64,000 nt of DNA from Phycisphaerales bacterium (GTDB taxonomy: Bacteria > Planctomycetota > Phycisphaerae > Phycisphaerales > UBA1924). The stretch is taken from contig JARGPA010000016.1 of assembly GCA_029213305.1 (NCBI GenBank), forward strand, positions 22,838 to 86,837, in the 5' to 3' direction. The position numbers were made by a program, and so were the translations under genes. The notes beneath the pieces are model-generated. The model ran no database searches and was not told the origin of the DNA. It saw only the letters and a list, made by a program, of their open reading frames with translations. This document shows positions 34,450 to 43,014 of the stretch, in pieces (the first letter of the stretch is position 1; the number at the start of each line of letters is the position of its first letter).

Positions 34450-35991
34450 TTAAGCAGCGTCTTTGCGTGCGACAAAAGCTCGAACTGTTGAGGTTTTACT
34501 TGATTTCGCCGCGAGGAGTGCTTGTGTTGCTGATTTCACAAGTAGCTCAGGAGACTTAAAGATTGATCGTGTATCTTCGTCGAGTGTGGAAACACCCATC
34601 GAAACTCTGATTTGATCTCCAACGGTGTCATCGTCAGGAACCCAAGTCTTCAATCGTTGATCAAACTCTTCACAACACGCGTTTGCGTATTGGGTTGTAA
34701 TCACTCGTTCAATATTGGGCAAAACAACCGCAAAGACAGAATCAGCAATACGACAAATGACACCACCCATATGTTCAAAGTTTCGCCGCAGCATTACCGC
34801 AGTACCAATGACAATCTCGTCTGTAACACTGTCCCCGCTTTTTTCGTTGAGGGCTTCGTATCCTTCGAGTAGTATCTGTACGACGCTTAATGAGTATTCG
34901 CCGGCCTTTGCTGCTTCAAATGCTTCACGAACCGCGATTGTAAAACCTTCACGATTCAAAGTCCCAGTGATTGGGTCAACTCCATCGGACTCATTGACAA
35001 GTTCTTTGAGCTGCTTTGCAGCGTAACTTTCAACCTTTTTCGCTTTCGCGAGCTCGATAAGCTGACGATCCGCCTTTGCGAGTACCTCTTCTGGGTCTGG
35101 AACAGTACCAACATCAATAGAGAAGAGTTTGCCAAGCTCCTTCGTTGTTATCCCTGCTTCTTTGAGCAAATCATCTACTTGAGATTCTTTAAGACCCAAC
35201 CAGCTTGAAGCCTTTGAGTATGCTTTACGAAGTGGTTCAGTAGGATTTTCAGCACACAATACTTCAGCAATCACATTACCCAGCGCCACGCATCGAGCAA
35301 CCTGAGAAAACTCTTGCGGACACGCAGTTGGACGATCGTGATAACGAACTGGGATCACAATCTCGTATGGGATTTTCCAGTTCTCACACATCATGGCGCC
35401 GACGGTTGAATGCTGGATCTCATATGTATCGAGTTCAAGCTTTGCGAGTTTGGAGTGATCGCCCTCGGTGCTCTGAATAAGTTCTAGATACTCATTACCA
35501 ATCGTGCGGTGCATCGCGATCATTCCGATGTCTTGGAATAACCCTGCAAGGAATGCTTCATCTGCGATTTCTTTATTCTCGATCATCTCTGCTGCATACT
35601 TTGACGCAACCGCTGTTACAAGGCCGCGTTTCCAGTATCCGAGATAATCAAAAGCATCTCCGTCTTTACTTTTTACAGTTGAGACTAGAGAAAATCCAAG
35701 CACGAGCGATTTAACAGGGCCAAGCCCAAGCATGATGAGTGCGTGATCTATCGAGGAACAGCGTTTACGCAAACCATAAAAGCTTGAGTTCACTGTGCGA
35801 AGAATCTTTGCAGCTATACCCTGGTCGAACTGGATCTCTTTGGCCAGCTCATCCATTTTTACATCTGGATCAGATGTAAGCTCAAGCACTCGTATCGCTA
35901 CCGATGGCAGCGAAGGCAGTGTTGGGCAACTCAGAATTTCTTCCAGAAGTTTGGTGTCCATCCGCTCGTTTTCTTCAGTTCCAAAGTTCAT
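34450..35991 (-). CDS. HDOD-domain protein with degenerate GGDEF domain
   Basis: Residues ~15-215 match HDOD, a signalling domain related to HD phosphohydrolases (LPSLPSVAIRVLELTSDPDV, FLAGLFQDIGMIAMHRT). A coiled-coil or linker follows, then a GGDEF-like domain (DPITGTLNREGFTIAVREAF near residue 330), where the active motif GGDEF reads IADSVF, so cyclic-di-GMP synthesis is unlikely. Several starts are possible; I use ATG 35991. Perhaps a regulatory scaffold. Single gene, convergent with the M16 gene. Confidence 0.82.
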   Translation of the reverse strand: MNFGTEENERMDTKLLEEILSCPTLPSLPSVAIRVLELTSDPDVKMDELAKEIQFDQGIAAKILRTVNSSFYGLRKRCSSIDHALIMLGLGPVKSLVLGFSLVSTVKSKDGDAFDYLGYWKRGLVTAVASKYAAEMIENKEIADEAFLAGLFQDIGMIAMHRTIGNEYLELIQSTEGDHSKLAKLELDTYEIQHSTVGAMMCENWKIPYEIVIPVRYHDRPTACPQEFSQVARCVALGNVIAEVLCAENPTEPLRKAYSKASSWLGLKESQVDDLLKEAGITTKELGKLFSIDVGTVPDPEEVLAKADRQLIELAKAKKVESYAAKQLKELVNESDGVDPITGTLNREGFTIAVREAFEAAKAGEYSLSVVQILLEGYEALNEKSGDSVTDEIVIGTAVMLRRNFEHMGGVICRIADSVFAVVLPNIERVITTQYANACCEEFDQRLKTWVPDDDTVGDQIRVSMGVSTLDEDTRSIFKSPELLVKSATQALLAAKSSKTSTVRAFVARKDAA

Positions 35992-36111
35992 CAAACGATC
36001 CGTCGTAAGATGGCCCTCAACTGAACTATCGGCGTAATAAGATGGGGGATCCACCCCGATCGGGAACGAATAAAAATCTGAATCGAGTACACTCTCTAAG
36101 TCCGAATCAAC

Positions 36112-36903
36112 TTATATCGAAGGGTACATCATCACCATCGATGGGATTTCATTTCCCACTATATATCGAAGATAAGACGCGAGAAGCCCACCTAATCGCT
36201 CGAGTTGATCTTCTGAGTTGATGACTAAATCATCCACACGGGCACCCCCTAGAAGTTGTCGCAAGAGAATTACTGTTGATCGTCTGACTCTCCAAGTGTC
36301 CGATAAATCATGTTGTCCATTAGGGGAATCAATTTGCTTAGGATCGAGTGTAAGTCCGCCGTGAACTGGATTAAAACCAAACACTTGTGCATGATCATCC
36401 AATGGTTCGCCGCTGAAAACATCGATGTTTAACTCCGGACGAGACCCAGTATGTTCGAGTAACTGCCAGAAATACCATACGAGTTGACTCTGAAGATCTA
36501 TCCGTGATGTACATCGAGATGGATCGGAAAGATGATTGAGCGTGTCAACAATAGCATCAAAGACTTCAGGGTGTGGATCATGATCATTAATCAATCGCGG
36601 GATCAGATCAATAACGAACATGGACGCATGATACCGATCAAGGGATCTTCGCATTTGGTACATTGGATCAACCAAATCCCATGCTGTGAGTATCGCGAGC
36701 TCAGTGTTTGGTTTGACTATCGCGACCATATGACCGATCGTTGCGATTTCGAGCCCACCTGAAAATGCAGACTTCTCCCGTTTTGAGCCCTTTGCTAGAC
36801 AACGGATGAGCCCAAAATCACGGGTCAACAAGGATACTGTCTGGGAGGTTTCGGACCAATCCCATTGACGGACACACACTGCATGATCTTGTATCGTGGG
36901 CAC
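36112..36903 (-). CDS. recO: DNA repair protein RecO
   Basis: RecF-pathway mediator that loads RecA and anneals ssDNA. OB-fold N-terminus (DHAVCVRQWDWSETSQTVSL, then TRDFGLIRCLAKGSKR), and the middle helical region; the C-terminal zinc motif of some RecO is not visible. The start is taken as GTG 36903 (263 residues), because the longer frame overlaps the divergent fabZ gene. recF and recR are not nearby. Confidence 0.88.
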   Translation of the reverse strand: MPTIQDHAVCVRQWDWSETSQTVSLLTRDFGLIRCLAKGSKREKSAFSGGLEIATIGHMVAIVKPNTELAILTAWDLVDPMYQMRRSLDRYHASMFVIDLIPRLINDHDPHPEVFDAIVDTLNHLSDPSRCTSRIDLQSQLVWYFWQLLEHTGSRPELNIDVFSGEPLDDHAQVFGFNPVHGGLTLDPKQIDSPNGQHDLSDTWRVRRSTVILLRQLLGGARVDDLVINSEDQLERLGGLLASYLRYIVGNEIPSMVMMYPSI

Positions 36904-36949
36904 AGCTAAAGGATAGCACTTTGAATAAACATGTGCCCTATCCTTCAAT

Positions 36950-37381
36950 ATGCACTTCAACCTAATCGACCGTGTTCTTGAACGCAATGAAACTCAGATC
37001 ATCACACTTAAGCATGTGTCAAGTGCTGAGGAATATCTCCAGGATCACTTCCCCAGCTTCCCAGTCCTCCCTGGAGTGATGATGCTCGAAGCGATGACCC
37101 AAGCAGCTCGGAGTTTTCTGGATCCAGATAATACAAGCGAACTCCCTTGGGTTTTGACTCAAGCAAAGGCCCTCAAGTACGGTTCATTTGTTCGCCCCGG
37201 CGCATCCATCCGTGTGACGATGACAAAACACAAAGAGAATGCTGATGGGTCAATCGATTTCAAAGGCGATGTACGACTTGTGGAACCTGATGCAGACGAA
37301 GATAATCTGCCAGTCGCGTGCTCAGGACGCATCACACTTCGACATACAAAAATTGGTACAACAACTGCGAGCTGTTCATGA
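36950..37381 (+). CDS. fabZ: FabZ-like 3-hydroxyacyl-ACP dehydratase
   Basis: Hotdog-fold dehydratase that removes water from 3-hydroxyacyl-ACP. The catalytic histidine and glutamate are in place (DHFPSFPVLPGVMMLEAMTQ near residues 32-51). 143 residues, the usual FabZ size. Its TGA overlaps the aroDE ATG by 4 nt (ATGA), so the two are translationally coupled, an unusual pairing. Confidence 0.85.
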   Translation: MHFNLIDRVLERNETQIITLKHVSSAEEYLQDHFPSFPVLPGVMMLEAMTQAARSFLDPDNTSELPWVLTQAKALKYGSFVRPGASIRVTMTKHKENADGSIDFKGDVRLVEPDADEDNLPVACSGRITLRHTKIGTTTASCS

Positions 37382-39057
37382 CCCAAGTATGTGTCCCACT
37401 AATGGTGGAAGATCACTCAGAAGCTCTCCGAGACGCGATCCTCGCGGCCGAGCTTGGCGCTGATCTCGTCGAGTTTCGCGTTGATGTGTTCTTCGAGGAT
37501 CGATCGGATGAAGAAAAAGGTTCCGTTGAGATGTTGCAAGACCGGATCGATCGAGTGCTGGATCTCGTCGAGGTCTCTCCACTCCCTTGCATCGTCACCT
37601 GTCGACCACACTGGGAAGGTGGCGAATATCACGGCGACGATGACGAACGCGTCGCACTTTTCGAAGCACTAGGCACATCAGACACCCCTCCGGCGTATAT
37701 CGATGTCGAGCTCGCGACCTACACGCGATCGAAGAACATCCGCCAGAAAATCAATCTCGCAGTAAACCATCCAAAGCAGGTGCGCGCGGTTACAACTCGA
37801 TTGATTCTCTCAGCGCATGACTTTGAAGGCCGACCGTCTGATCTCACACGCAAAATCATCGAAATGCAAGATGAACCCGCGTGCTCAATCGTCAAGATCG
37901 CATATCGAGCGCGTTCGATCAGGGACAATCTTGAGTTGTTCGAGATCCTTGCAGATCGTCAAAAACCAACCATCGCACTGTGCATGGGTGAGTTTGGAAT
38001 CATGAGCAGAATCCTCGCACCAAAGTTTGGTGGATTCCTGACATTTGCATCGCTGCGAGATGAGTCCACCACTGCTCCAGGTCAGATCACGATCGACGAG
38101 TTGATCAATCTCTATCGGTTCCGTTCGATCACCCCCACTACCAAGGTTTACGGCATCATCGGCTGGCCGGTGACGCAGTCGATGTCGCCGATGGTTCATA
38201 ATGCGGGGTTCGAGAAGATCGGGTGGGACGGGGTGTATGTCCCGATGCCTGTGGAGGGGAGTTATGAATCGTTTAAGGCGACAGTGCTCTCAATGATTGA
38301 TTCACAATTAGACTTTGCTGGCGCAAGTGTAACGATTCCACATAAAGAACACCTTGGCCAACTTTTTGGATCAAATGGCCTGTTCACTAACGAGTCTGAT
38401 CACAACTCTTCTAATCATCTTGACATTCTATCTTCAAACACACTCATTCGTGAGCTTCAACATGTAAATGACAACTGGATTCTCTCTGACAACCAACCAA
38501 CTGGTGTAGACACGGATACCGAGGCAATCCGCCACTCCACAGCTGGTGGACACAGAGTAGTTATTGTCGGAACTGGTGGAGCTGCGAAAGCAGCAATGCG
38601 TGCATTTAGTGATCATCGCATTTACATAGTGAGTCGAGATATTGTGAAGTCACAAACACTCGCGGATCAATACAATTCGACTAGACAAGAGCAAACTGAA
38701 CGCTTTGCAACTGCACATACGTTACAGAATTTTCCAACAGATACTGTAGATTTGTATGTCAACTGCACTCCTGTTGGGATGAAAGACGGGCCTAACCCAG
38801 ATGGAATAAGTATTCCGCTCAATCAGCTCGGTGCATTAGCCGCAGAGACAATTGTCTTCGATACAGTTTACAACCCTATTGAAACGCCACTCATTAAGTT
38901 TGCCAAATCGATTGGAGTTCAAACTGTCGACGGTGTAACCATGTTTGTAAAACAAGCTGAGATGCAGTTCGGATTATTCATTGGTGATGAAGATATCCAT
39001 GTCTCAGGAATTGAAGACCTCTTCGATCGTTTAGTTCGTGAAAAACTTAGCTCATAA
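37378..39057 (+). CDS. aroDE: Bifunctional type I 3-dehydroquinate dehydratase / shikimate dehydrogenase
   Basis: Catalyses steps 3 and 4 of the shikimate pathway. Residues 1-~240 are type I dehydroquinase: VEFRVDVF, VTCRPHWEGGEYHG and the Schiff-base lysine K173 in SIVKIAYRA. Residues ~260-555 are shikimate dehydrogenase: GIIGWPVTQSMSPMVHNAGF, ASVTIPHKE (K323), the glycine-rich GTGGAAKAA and YVNCTPVGM. The usual NTD is DTD. Fusions of this kind occur in plants and some bacteria. Codon use is GC-rich to about 38,270 and AT-rich afterwards. Start ATG 37378 overlaps the fabZ stop. Confidence 0.94.
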   Translation: MTQVCVPLMVEDHSEALRDAILAAELGADLVEFRVDVFFEDRSDEEKGSVEMLQDRIDRVLDLVEVSPLPCIVTCRPHWEGGEYHGDDDERVALFEALGTSDTPPAYIDVELATYTRSKNIRQKINLAVNHPKQVRAVTTRLILSAHDFEGRPSDLTRKIIEMQDEPACSIVKIAYRARSIRDNLELFEILADRQKPTIALCMGEFGIMSRILAPKFGGFLTFASLRDESTTAPGQITIDELINLYRFRSITPTTKVYGIIGWPVTQSMSPMVHNAGFEKIGWDGVYVPMPVEGSYESFKATVLSMIDSQLDFAGASVTIPHKEHLGQLFGSNGLFTNESDHNSSNHLDILSSNTLIRELQHVNDNWILSDNQPTGVDTDTEAIRHSTAGGHRVVIVGTGGAAKAAMRAFSDHRIYIVSRDIVKSQTLADQYNSTRQEQTERFATAHTLQNFPTDTVDLYVNCTPVGMKDGPNPDGISIPLNQLGALAAETIVFDTVYNPIETPLIKFAKSIGVQTVDGVTMFVKQAEMQFGLFIGDEDIHVSGIEDLFDRLVREKLSS

Positions 39058-39081
39058 AAAAGGCTCCCGATTGGAAGCCTT
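39056..39081 (-). terminator. Terminator after the lipoprotein gene
   Basis: Imperfect stem AAGGCTCCC / GGAAGCCTT (one C-A mismatch) with a 4-nt loop; on the minus strand it is followed by a run of six T. Sits between the lipoprotein gene and aroDE. Confidence 0.75.
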
Positions 39082-39086
39082 CAGTC

Positions 39087-39641
39087 TTAGTTCTTTTTGT
39101 AAACTGATTCGCCTGTTGGATGGAACAAAGGTCCCCAGTTCGGGTCATGGCGTTCGTATTCATGCAAGTCTGCGTACTCAGCTTGATTTTTAAGTTTGAG
39201 CTTTGGACTCGCTTTTCGCATATCCCCATCCGTATACGCATTTGCGAATGCACCATCTTCTGGGTAGAGCTCAAGGAATCGATCCCAGAACTTATCCATC
39301 GTGTTTTTGTGCCAAGTCATACGCTGAGTGTTTGCAAGTGACCATTCAATATCGTCTGCGAACTTTGCAGTGTCTTCTGCAAGTTCCATTGCTCGAAGTT
39401 GTGTATCAGCATCGACTGAACCCGAATCGCGGAGTGCCTTTGCGTATCGATCTGCGCGATATGCGAGATTGTTAGCTTCGTTGTATGTAATGATCAATCG
39501 CTTGTAGGCCGGCCCACGCATCGCGGTGTGCGGTCTACGAGTAGTGCGATCGATTTCTCTCGTTGAGGAACAGCCGGTAAGTGCTGATGTTGAAACAACG
39601 AGTCCGAGTGTGAGTGCAAGTGTTGTCTTGAGCGTTCGCAT
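39087..39641 (-). CDS. Lipoprotein of unknown function
   Basis: 184 residues. MRTLKTTLALTLGLVVSTSA is a signal peptide and LTGC a lipobox (mature cysteine ~residue 23). The start is ATG 39641, with GGAG 9 nt upstream. The mature part is mostly alpha-helical and rich in Asp/Arg/Lys/Ala (REIDRTTRRPH, DADTQLRAMELAEDTAKFAD), without a known motif. A terminator follows. Confidence 0.75.
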   Translation of the reverse strand: MRTLKTTLALTLGLVVSTSALTGCSSTREIDRTTRRPHTAMRGPAYKRLIITYNEANNLAYRADRYAKALRDSGSVDADTQLRAMELAEDTAKFADDIEWSLANTQRMTWHKNTMDKFWDRFLELYPEDGAFANAYTDGDMRKASPKLKLKNQAEYADLHEYERHDPNWGPLFHPTGESVYKKN

Positions 39642-39703
39642 TGATCCATTCTCCAAATGACGATGATCACAACTGAGTATACGGCATAATCACTAGTGAT
39701 GGA

Positions 39704-40225
39704 TTAGAAATTTGCTTCAATCCCGCTTGTCTCCATCAGCGTTTTGAACGACTCGCTGAAGACGAAGTTCTCTTCAGGGTATTCAATACCCCCCATATTT
39801 TGATCGAGATGGCTAAAGAGCAAGTCGATCTGTCCGATAACTACCGGTTCTGATTGCCCATTTGCACTTGGTTCGATCAACTCGACAATACCTTTGGTCG
39901 AAGCGCCAGCAGCAGTAAACTGCTCGATCGTCGCGGTGTATCGCAATGTGCATCCAGGAGTTGCTTCGCGATCGAGTTTCGCTTTTGATACCTTTGCGAG
40001 AACTACTTTTTCTTTGAATCCCTCTGCGTGTCCGACGAGCACCCCTGCGGTTTGAGCCATCCCTTCGACGATCAATGACATGGGCATCATCGGCATCGCT
40101 TTGCGATTGCTCGTTGATGGAAAATGATCGTGGAGATGTTCCTCGGCCATCGAGACCTGCTTGATCGCAACCATTCGTTCTTTGGGAACGAGCTCAACGA
40201 TCCGATCAATCCACATCCATCGCAT
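39704..40225 (-). CDS. FabZ/FabA-like hotdog dehydratase
   Basis: 173 residues, with the FabZ-type core: DHFPSTSNRKAMPMMPMSLI then VEGMAQTAGVL, so the catalytic histidine and a glutamate are retained but with extra residues between. Related to the fabZ copy 3 kb away but distinct. It follows an acyl carrier protein gene by 24 nt on the same strand and most likely acts on its acyl chains. GAGGAT precedes the ATG. Confidence 0.82.
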   Translation of the reverse strand: MRWMWIDRIVELVPKERMVAIKQVSMAEEHLHDHFPSTSNRKAMPMMPMSLIVEGMAQTAGVLVGHAEGFKEKVVLAKVSKAKLDREATPGCTLRYTATIEQFTAAGASTKGIVELIEPSANGQSEPVVIGQIDLLFSHLDQNMGGIEYPEENFVFSESFKTLMETSGIEANF

Positions 40226-40249
40226 GATGTATCCTCGAGTATGATCGAA

Positions 40250-40636
40250 TCAAGCAGTTTGCAGTTTTTGATCGCAGAATGTCACGAGCGCATCAACTGT
40301 GAAAATCTTCGCGACATTCTCAACTGATGGATCAGACTCAAGATCTGAAAGATTGAAGTGTGGAACACGTTCTTTGAGCAACTCGATACCTTTACTTGTG
40401 ACTTTCCCGTCTTGAACATAATCAGGATCTTGTGTGATCCCTTCTGGGAAGAGTTCACCTTGAGCAATCTTGAATCCAAACTCTTGTTCGAGCTTAAAAG
40501 TGATATCAAGGATATCGATCGATTCAGCACCGAGATCGCCGATCAATGTTGCTTCGTTCGTCACTTCGTCATCATCGACAGCGAGAGCGTCAACAAGGAT
40601 TTCTTGGATTTTGTCAAAGATTTCAGATCGTTCCAT
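40250..40636 (-). CDS. Long acyl carrier protein-like protein
   Basis: Acyl carrier family: DLGAESIDILDITFKLEQEF contains the serine that carries phosphopantetheine (ESID) near residue 39. At 128 residues it is longer than the usual ~78, with a C-terminal extension (LFPEGITQDPDYVQDGKVTS and on). With the adjacent dehydratase it may serve a specialised lipid pathway. Start ATG 40636. Confidence 0.82.
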   Translation of the reverse strand: MERSEIFDKIQEILVDALAVDDDEVTNEATLIGDLGAESIDILDITFKLEQEFGFKIAQGELFPEGITQDPDYVQDGKVTSKGIELLKERVPHFNLSDLESDPSVENVAKIFTVDALVTFCDQKLQTA

Positions 40637-40937
40637 ATCGGTGCATCTCACATGATGTTTGGTATGTGCATGGCATCACTGCCGGTCAATTCAAGTGCCC
40701 AACTATAGGCTCTTACCTCTGAAACTAAACAGCGTTCAATGATTTTCTCTTCCTGCATATGATGAAGATTAACCCATATTTCAAGTTTTGGTGTTCACTG
40801 GGAATAAACAACCGTTTACCATGCTTTCAACATAGATACGAACCAGAAATCACTGATTCTTCATTTATCAAAGCAATCCCAAAATGCCACCCTTATTTGA
40901 AGAACTCATTAATCCCCCATTTATGCGAGACTACCAA
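40637..40937. other. Intergenic region between the acyl carrier gene and the spondin-dockerin gene
   Basis: About 300 nt without a credible gene. It must hold promoters for both divergent genes; none is convincing. If the spondin protein starts at 40884, the last 54 nt would be coding. Confidence 0.4.
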
Positions 40938-41780
40938 ATGAAACACTTCCATTTCAATCCGATCCGTTCCTTGCTCGTATCTACTGCCATCTTTGCGCTT
41001 CCAACATCTGCCCTCGCTCAAGATTCTGTTGAATATCAGTTCGAGTTCATCTCTGAATGGAGCGCACAAACACACCCAACTTCATTTCCTAGCAATCCAC
41101 ATTTCTCATCCGTCATCGGCGCTACACACACCGATTCAGTTTCAATCTGGGAACCTGGCGGGATTGCAACTCATGGAATTGAAAGAATGGCTGAATCCGG
41201 AACTAACGGGACCTTGCTCGGTGAAGTCAACATCCTTATTGATCAAGGAAATGCGGACCAGTTCTTCAATATGGGTGGGATCCCACTATCCCCAGGACAA
41301 CGAAACAGCACAATCACTGTGAACACAGATTTCCCACTCATTTCGTTGGTATCAATGATCGCGCCGAGTCCAGATTGGTTCATCGGAGTTCACGACATCA
41401 ATTTACGAGAAGACGGTATCTGGGTGCGTGAACTCGTATTCGATCTTGATCCATATGATTCCGGGACAGACTCGGGTACAAACTACACATCCATAAACGC
41501 GGATATCAATCCACATATCCCCATCGAAAACATCGCAAATCAGTTCCCGTTTACAGGATCTCCACGGATTGGTTTTTTCCGATTCACTCTCATTTCAGAT
41601 GCTGCGTGTTCATTTGCTGATTTCGCAGAACCATACAATGAGTTGAACTTCTTCGATGTTTCAGCATTCTTGAGCGCATTCTCAGCTCAAAGCATAGATG
41701 CAGATCTCAACGATGACGGAGAGTTCAACTTCTTCGATGTCTCAGATTTCCTCACAGCGTTGAGTGAAGGATGTCCATAA
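40938..41780 (+). CDS. Secreted spondin-domain protein with GC-type dockerin
   Basis: Signal peptide MKHFHFNPIRSLLVSTAIFA ending ALAQ; upstream in-frame ATGs (40884, 40923) are alternatives. Residues ~25-205 match the spondin N-terminal domain, including the hallmark PSPDWFIGVHDINLREDG and SGTDSGTNYTS. The C-terminus has two FFDVSxFL dockerin units and ends GCP, like the amylase-like protein. Spondin domains are known from animal matrix proteins and from bacteria; here probably an extracellular adhesion or matrix protein. Confidence 0.83.
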   Translation: MKHFHFNPIRSLLVSTAIFALPTSALAQDSVEYQFEFISEWSAQTHPTSFPSNPHFSSVIGATHTDSVSIWEPGGIATHGIERMAESGTNGTLLGEVNILIDQGNADQFFNMGGIPLSPGQRNSTITVNTDFPLISLVSMIAPSPDWFIGVHDINLREDGIWVRELVFDLDPYDSGTDSGTNYTSINADINPHIPIENIANQFPFTGSPRIGFFRFTLISDAACSFADFAEPYNELNFFDVSAFLSAFSAQSIDADLNDDGEFNFFDVSDFLTALSEGCP

Positions 41781-41793
41781 TAGATCAAGAGAA

Positions 41794-42888
41794 TTAAATC
41801 TCAGCTAATCGTCGTGCGGTTTCTTGTTCTATTAGTGCATCAAACATAGGTTTGAACTCACCTTCGTCTACGATTTTGTTCTTACTGAATTTTTGATCAA
41901 GTCGTTGATCTGCAACGATGTTGTCTTGGTATCTATAGACTCGGATTTTCTCTGATCGACCGCCTGTTCCGATTTGGGTGTTCCTGCTCTCTGCTCGCTC
42001 TGCTTCGATTTTCTGTCGTTCAATTTCATACACTCGAGCAGTGAGCAACCGCTTTGCCTTCTCTCGGTTTTGTGCTTGAGATTTCGTTTCCTGCATCCGT
42101 ACTTCAACACCAGTCGGCTTGTGAATCATGTGAACGGCAGTTGCGACTTTGTTGACATTTTGCCCGCCTGGTCCTTGAGCAGTTGTAATATGTTCTTCAA
42201 CATCGTTCCCCCAATCGATGTTTACTTCGACCTCTTCAGGTTCAGGTAAAACCGCGATTGTACATGTACTCGTATGAACCCGGCCCTGAGTTTCTGTTTC
42301 AGGGACGCGTTTTACAGAGTGCACTCCAGATTCGAAACTGAGTTGTTGCCAGACGCCGTCACCTTGGAAGTTAAGAACTGCGTGTCGAATACCGCCGAAT
42401 CCTGAGTCGGTAGTCATATCAAGCTCTTCCATTTTCCAACCTTGAGTGATCGCGTATTTAGTGTACGCTGCGAGCAGATCCCGCGCCCAAAGTGCTGCTT
42501 CGTCTCCTCCTGTTCCTGCTCGGATTTCCAGCATGACAGACCCAATAGCACGATCATCTGTAGTCACAAGTGTTTGTTTTATATCCTCAATCAACTCATT
42601 TGCTGATTGCTCAATTGATGGGAGCTCATCCTTTGCCATCAATGAGAGTTCTTCATCGTCTCCGTCTGCTGCATCACGAAGCTCGTTTACTTCTTGAAGT
42701 AGTTCGCAGTAGTTGTTGTAACCTTCAACTACGGGTGCAAGAGCAGCTCGCTTAATCGACAACGCAGATATTTGTTTGTGATCTGAGAGCACTTCTGGAT
42801 CTGATAGTTTCTCAGTAAGTTGGGCATACTGCTCCTGAAGCTCATCGAGCTTAGTGAGCAGATTTGGATCAATATCGTTGATTCCCAT
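41794..42888 (-). CDS. prfA: Peptide chain release factor 1
   Basis: Recognises UAA and UAG and releases the peptide. The start is ATG 42888 (MGINDIDPNLLTKLDELQEQ); a longer frame upstream adds 19 unlikely residues. The GGQ motif (AQGPGGQNVNKV) and the stop-codon motif region RVPETETQGRVHTSTC are present; the tripeptide reads PET where PAT/PVT is common. 364 residues. prmC is not next to it. Confidence 0.97.
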   Translation of the reverse strand: MGINDIDPNLLTKLDELQEQYAQLTEKLSDPEVLSDHKQISALSIKRAALAPVVEGYNNYCELLQEVNELRDAADGDDEELSLMAKDELPSIEQSANELIEDIKQTLVTTDDRAIGSVMLEIRAGTGGDEAALWARDLLAAYTKYAITQGWKMEELDMTTDSGFGGIRHAVLNFQGDGVWQQLSFESGVHSVKRVPETETQGRVHTSTCTIAVLPEPEEVEVNIDWGNDVEEHITTAQGPGGQNVNKVATAVHMIHKPTGVEVRMQETKSQAQNREKAKRLLTARVYEIERQKIEAERAESRNTQIGTGGRSEKIRVYRYQDNIVADQRLDQKFSKNKIVDEGEFKPMFDALIEQETARRLAEI

Positions 42889-43014
42889 TTTTAACGATAT
42901 GCCTTGAATGAGAAAAATCGCGTATGAATCTTCGTTTTCAAACAATCAAAGTGCAACTCAACAACACTGTATCCAATAACGCATACACTGTGGGCAACTC
43001 ATAAAGGGGTGTGT

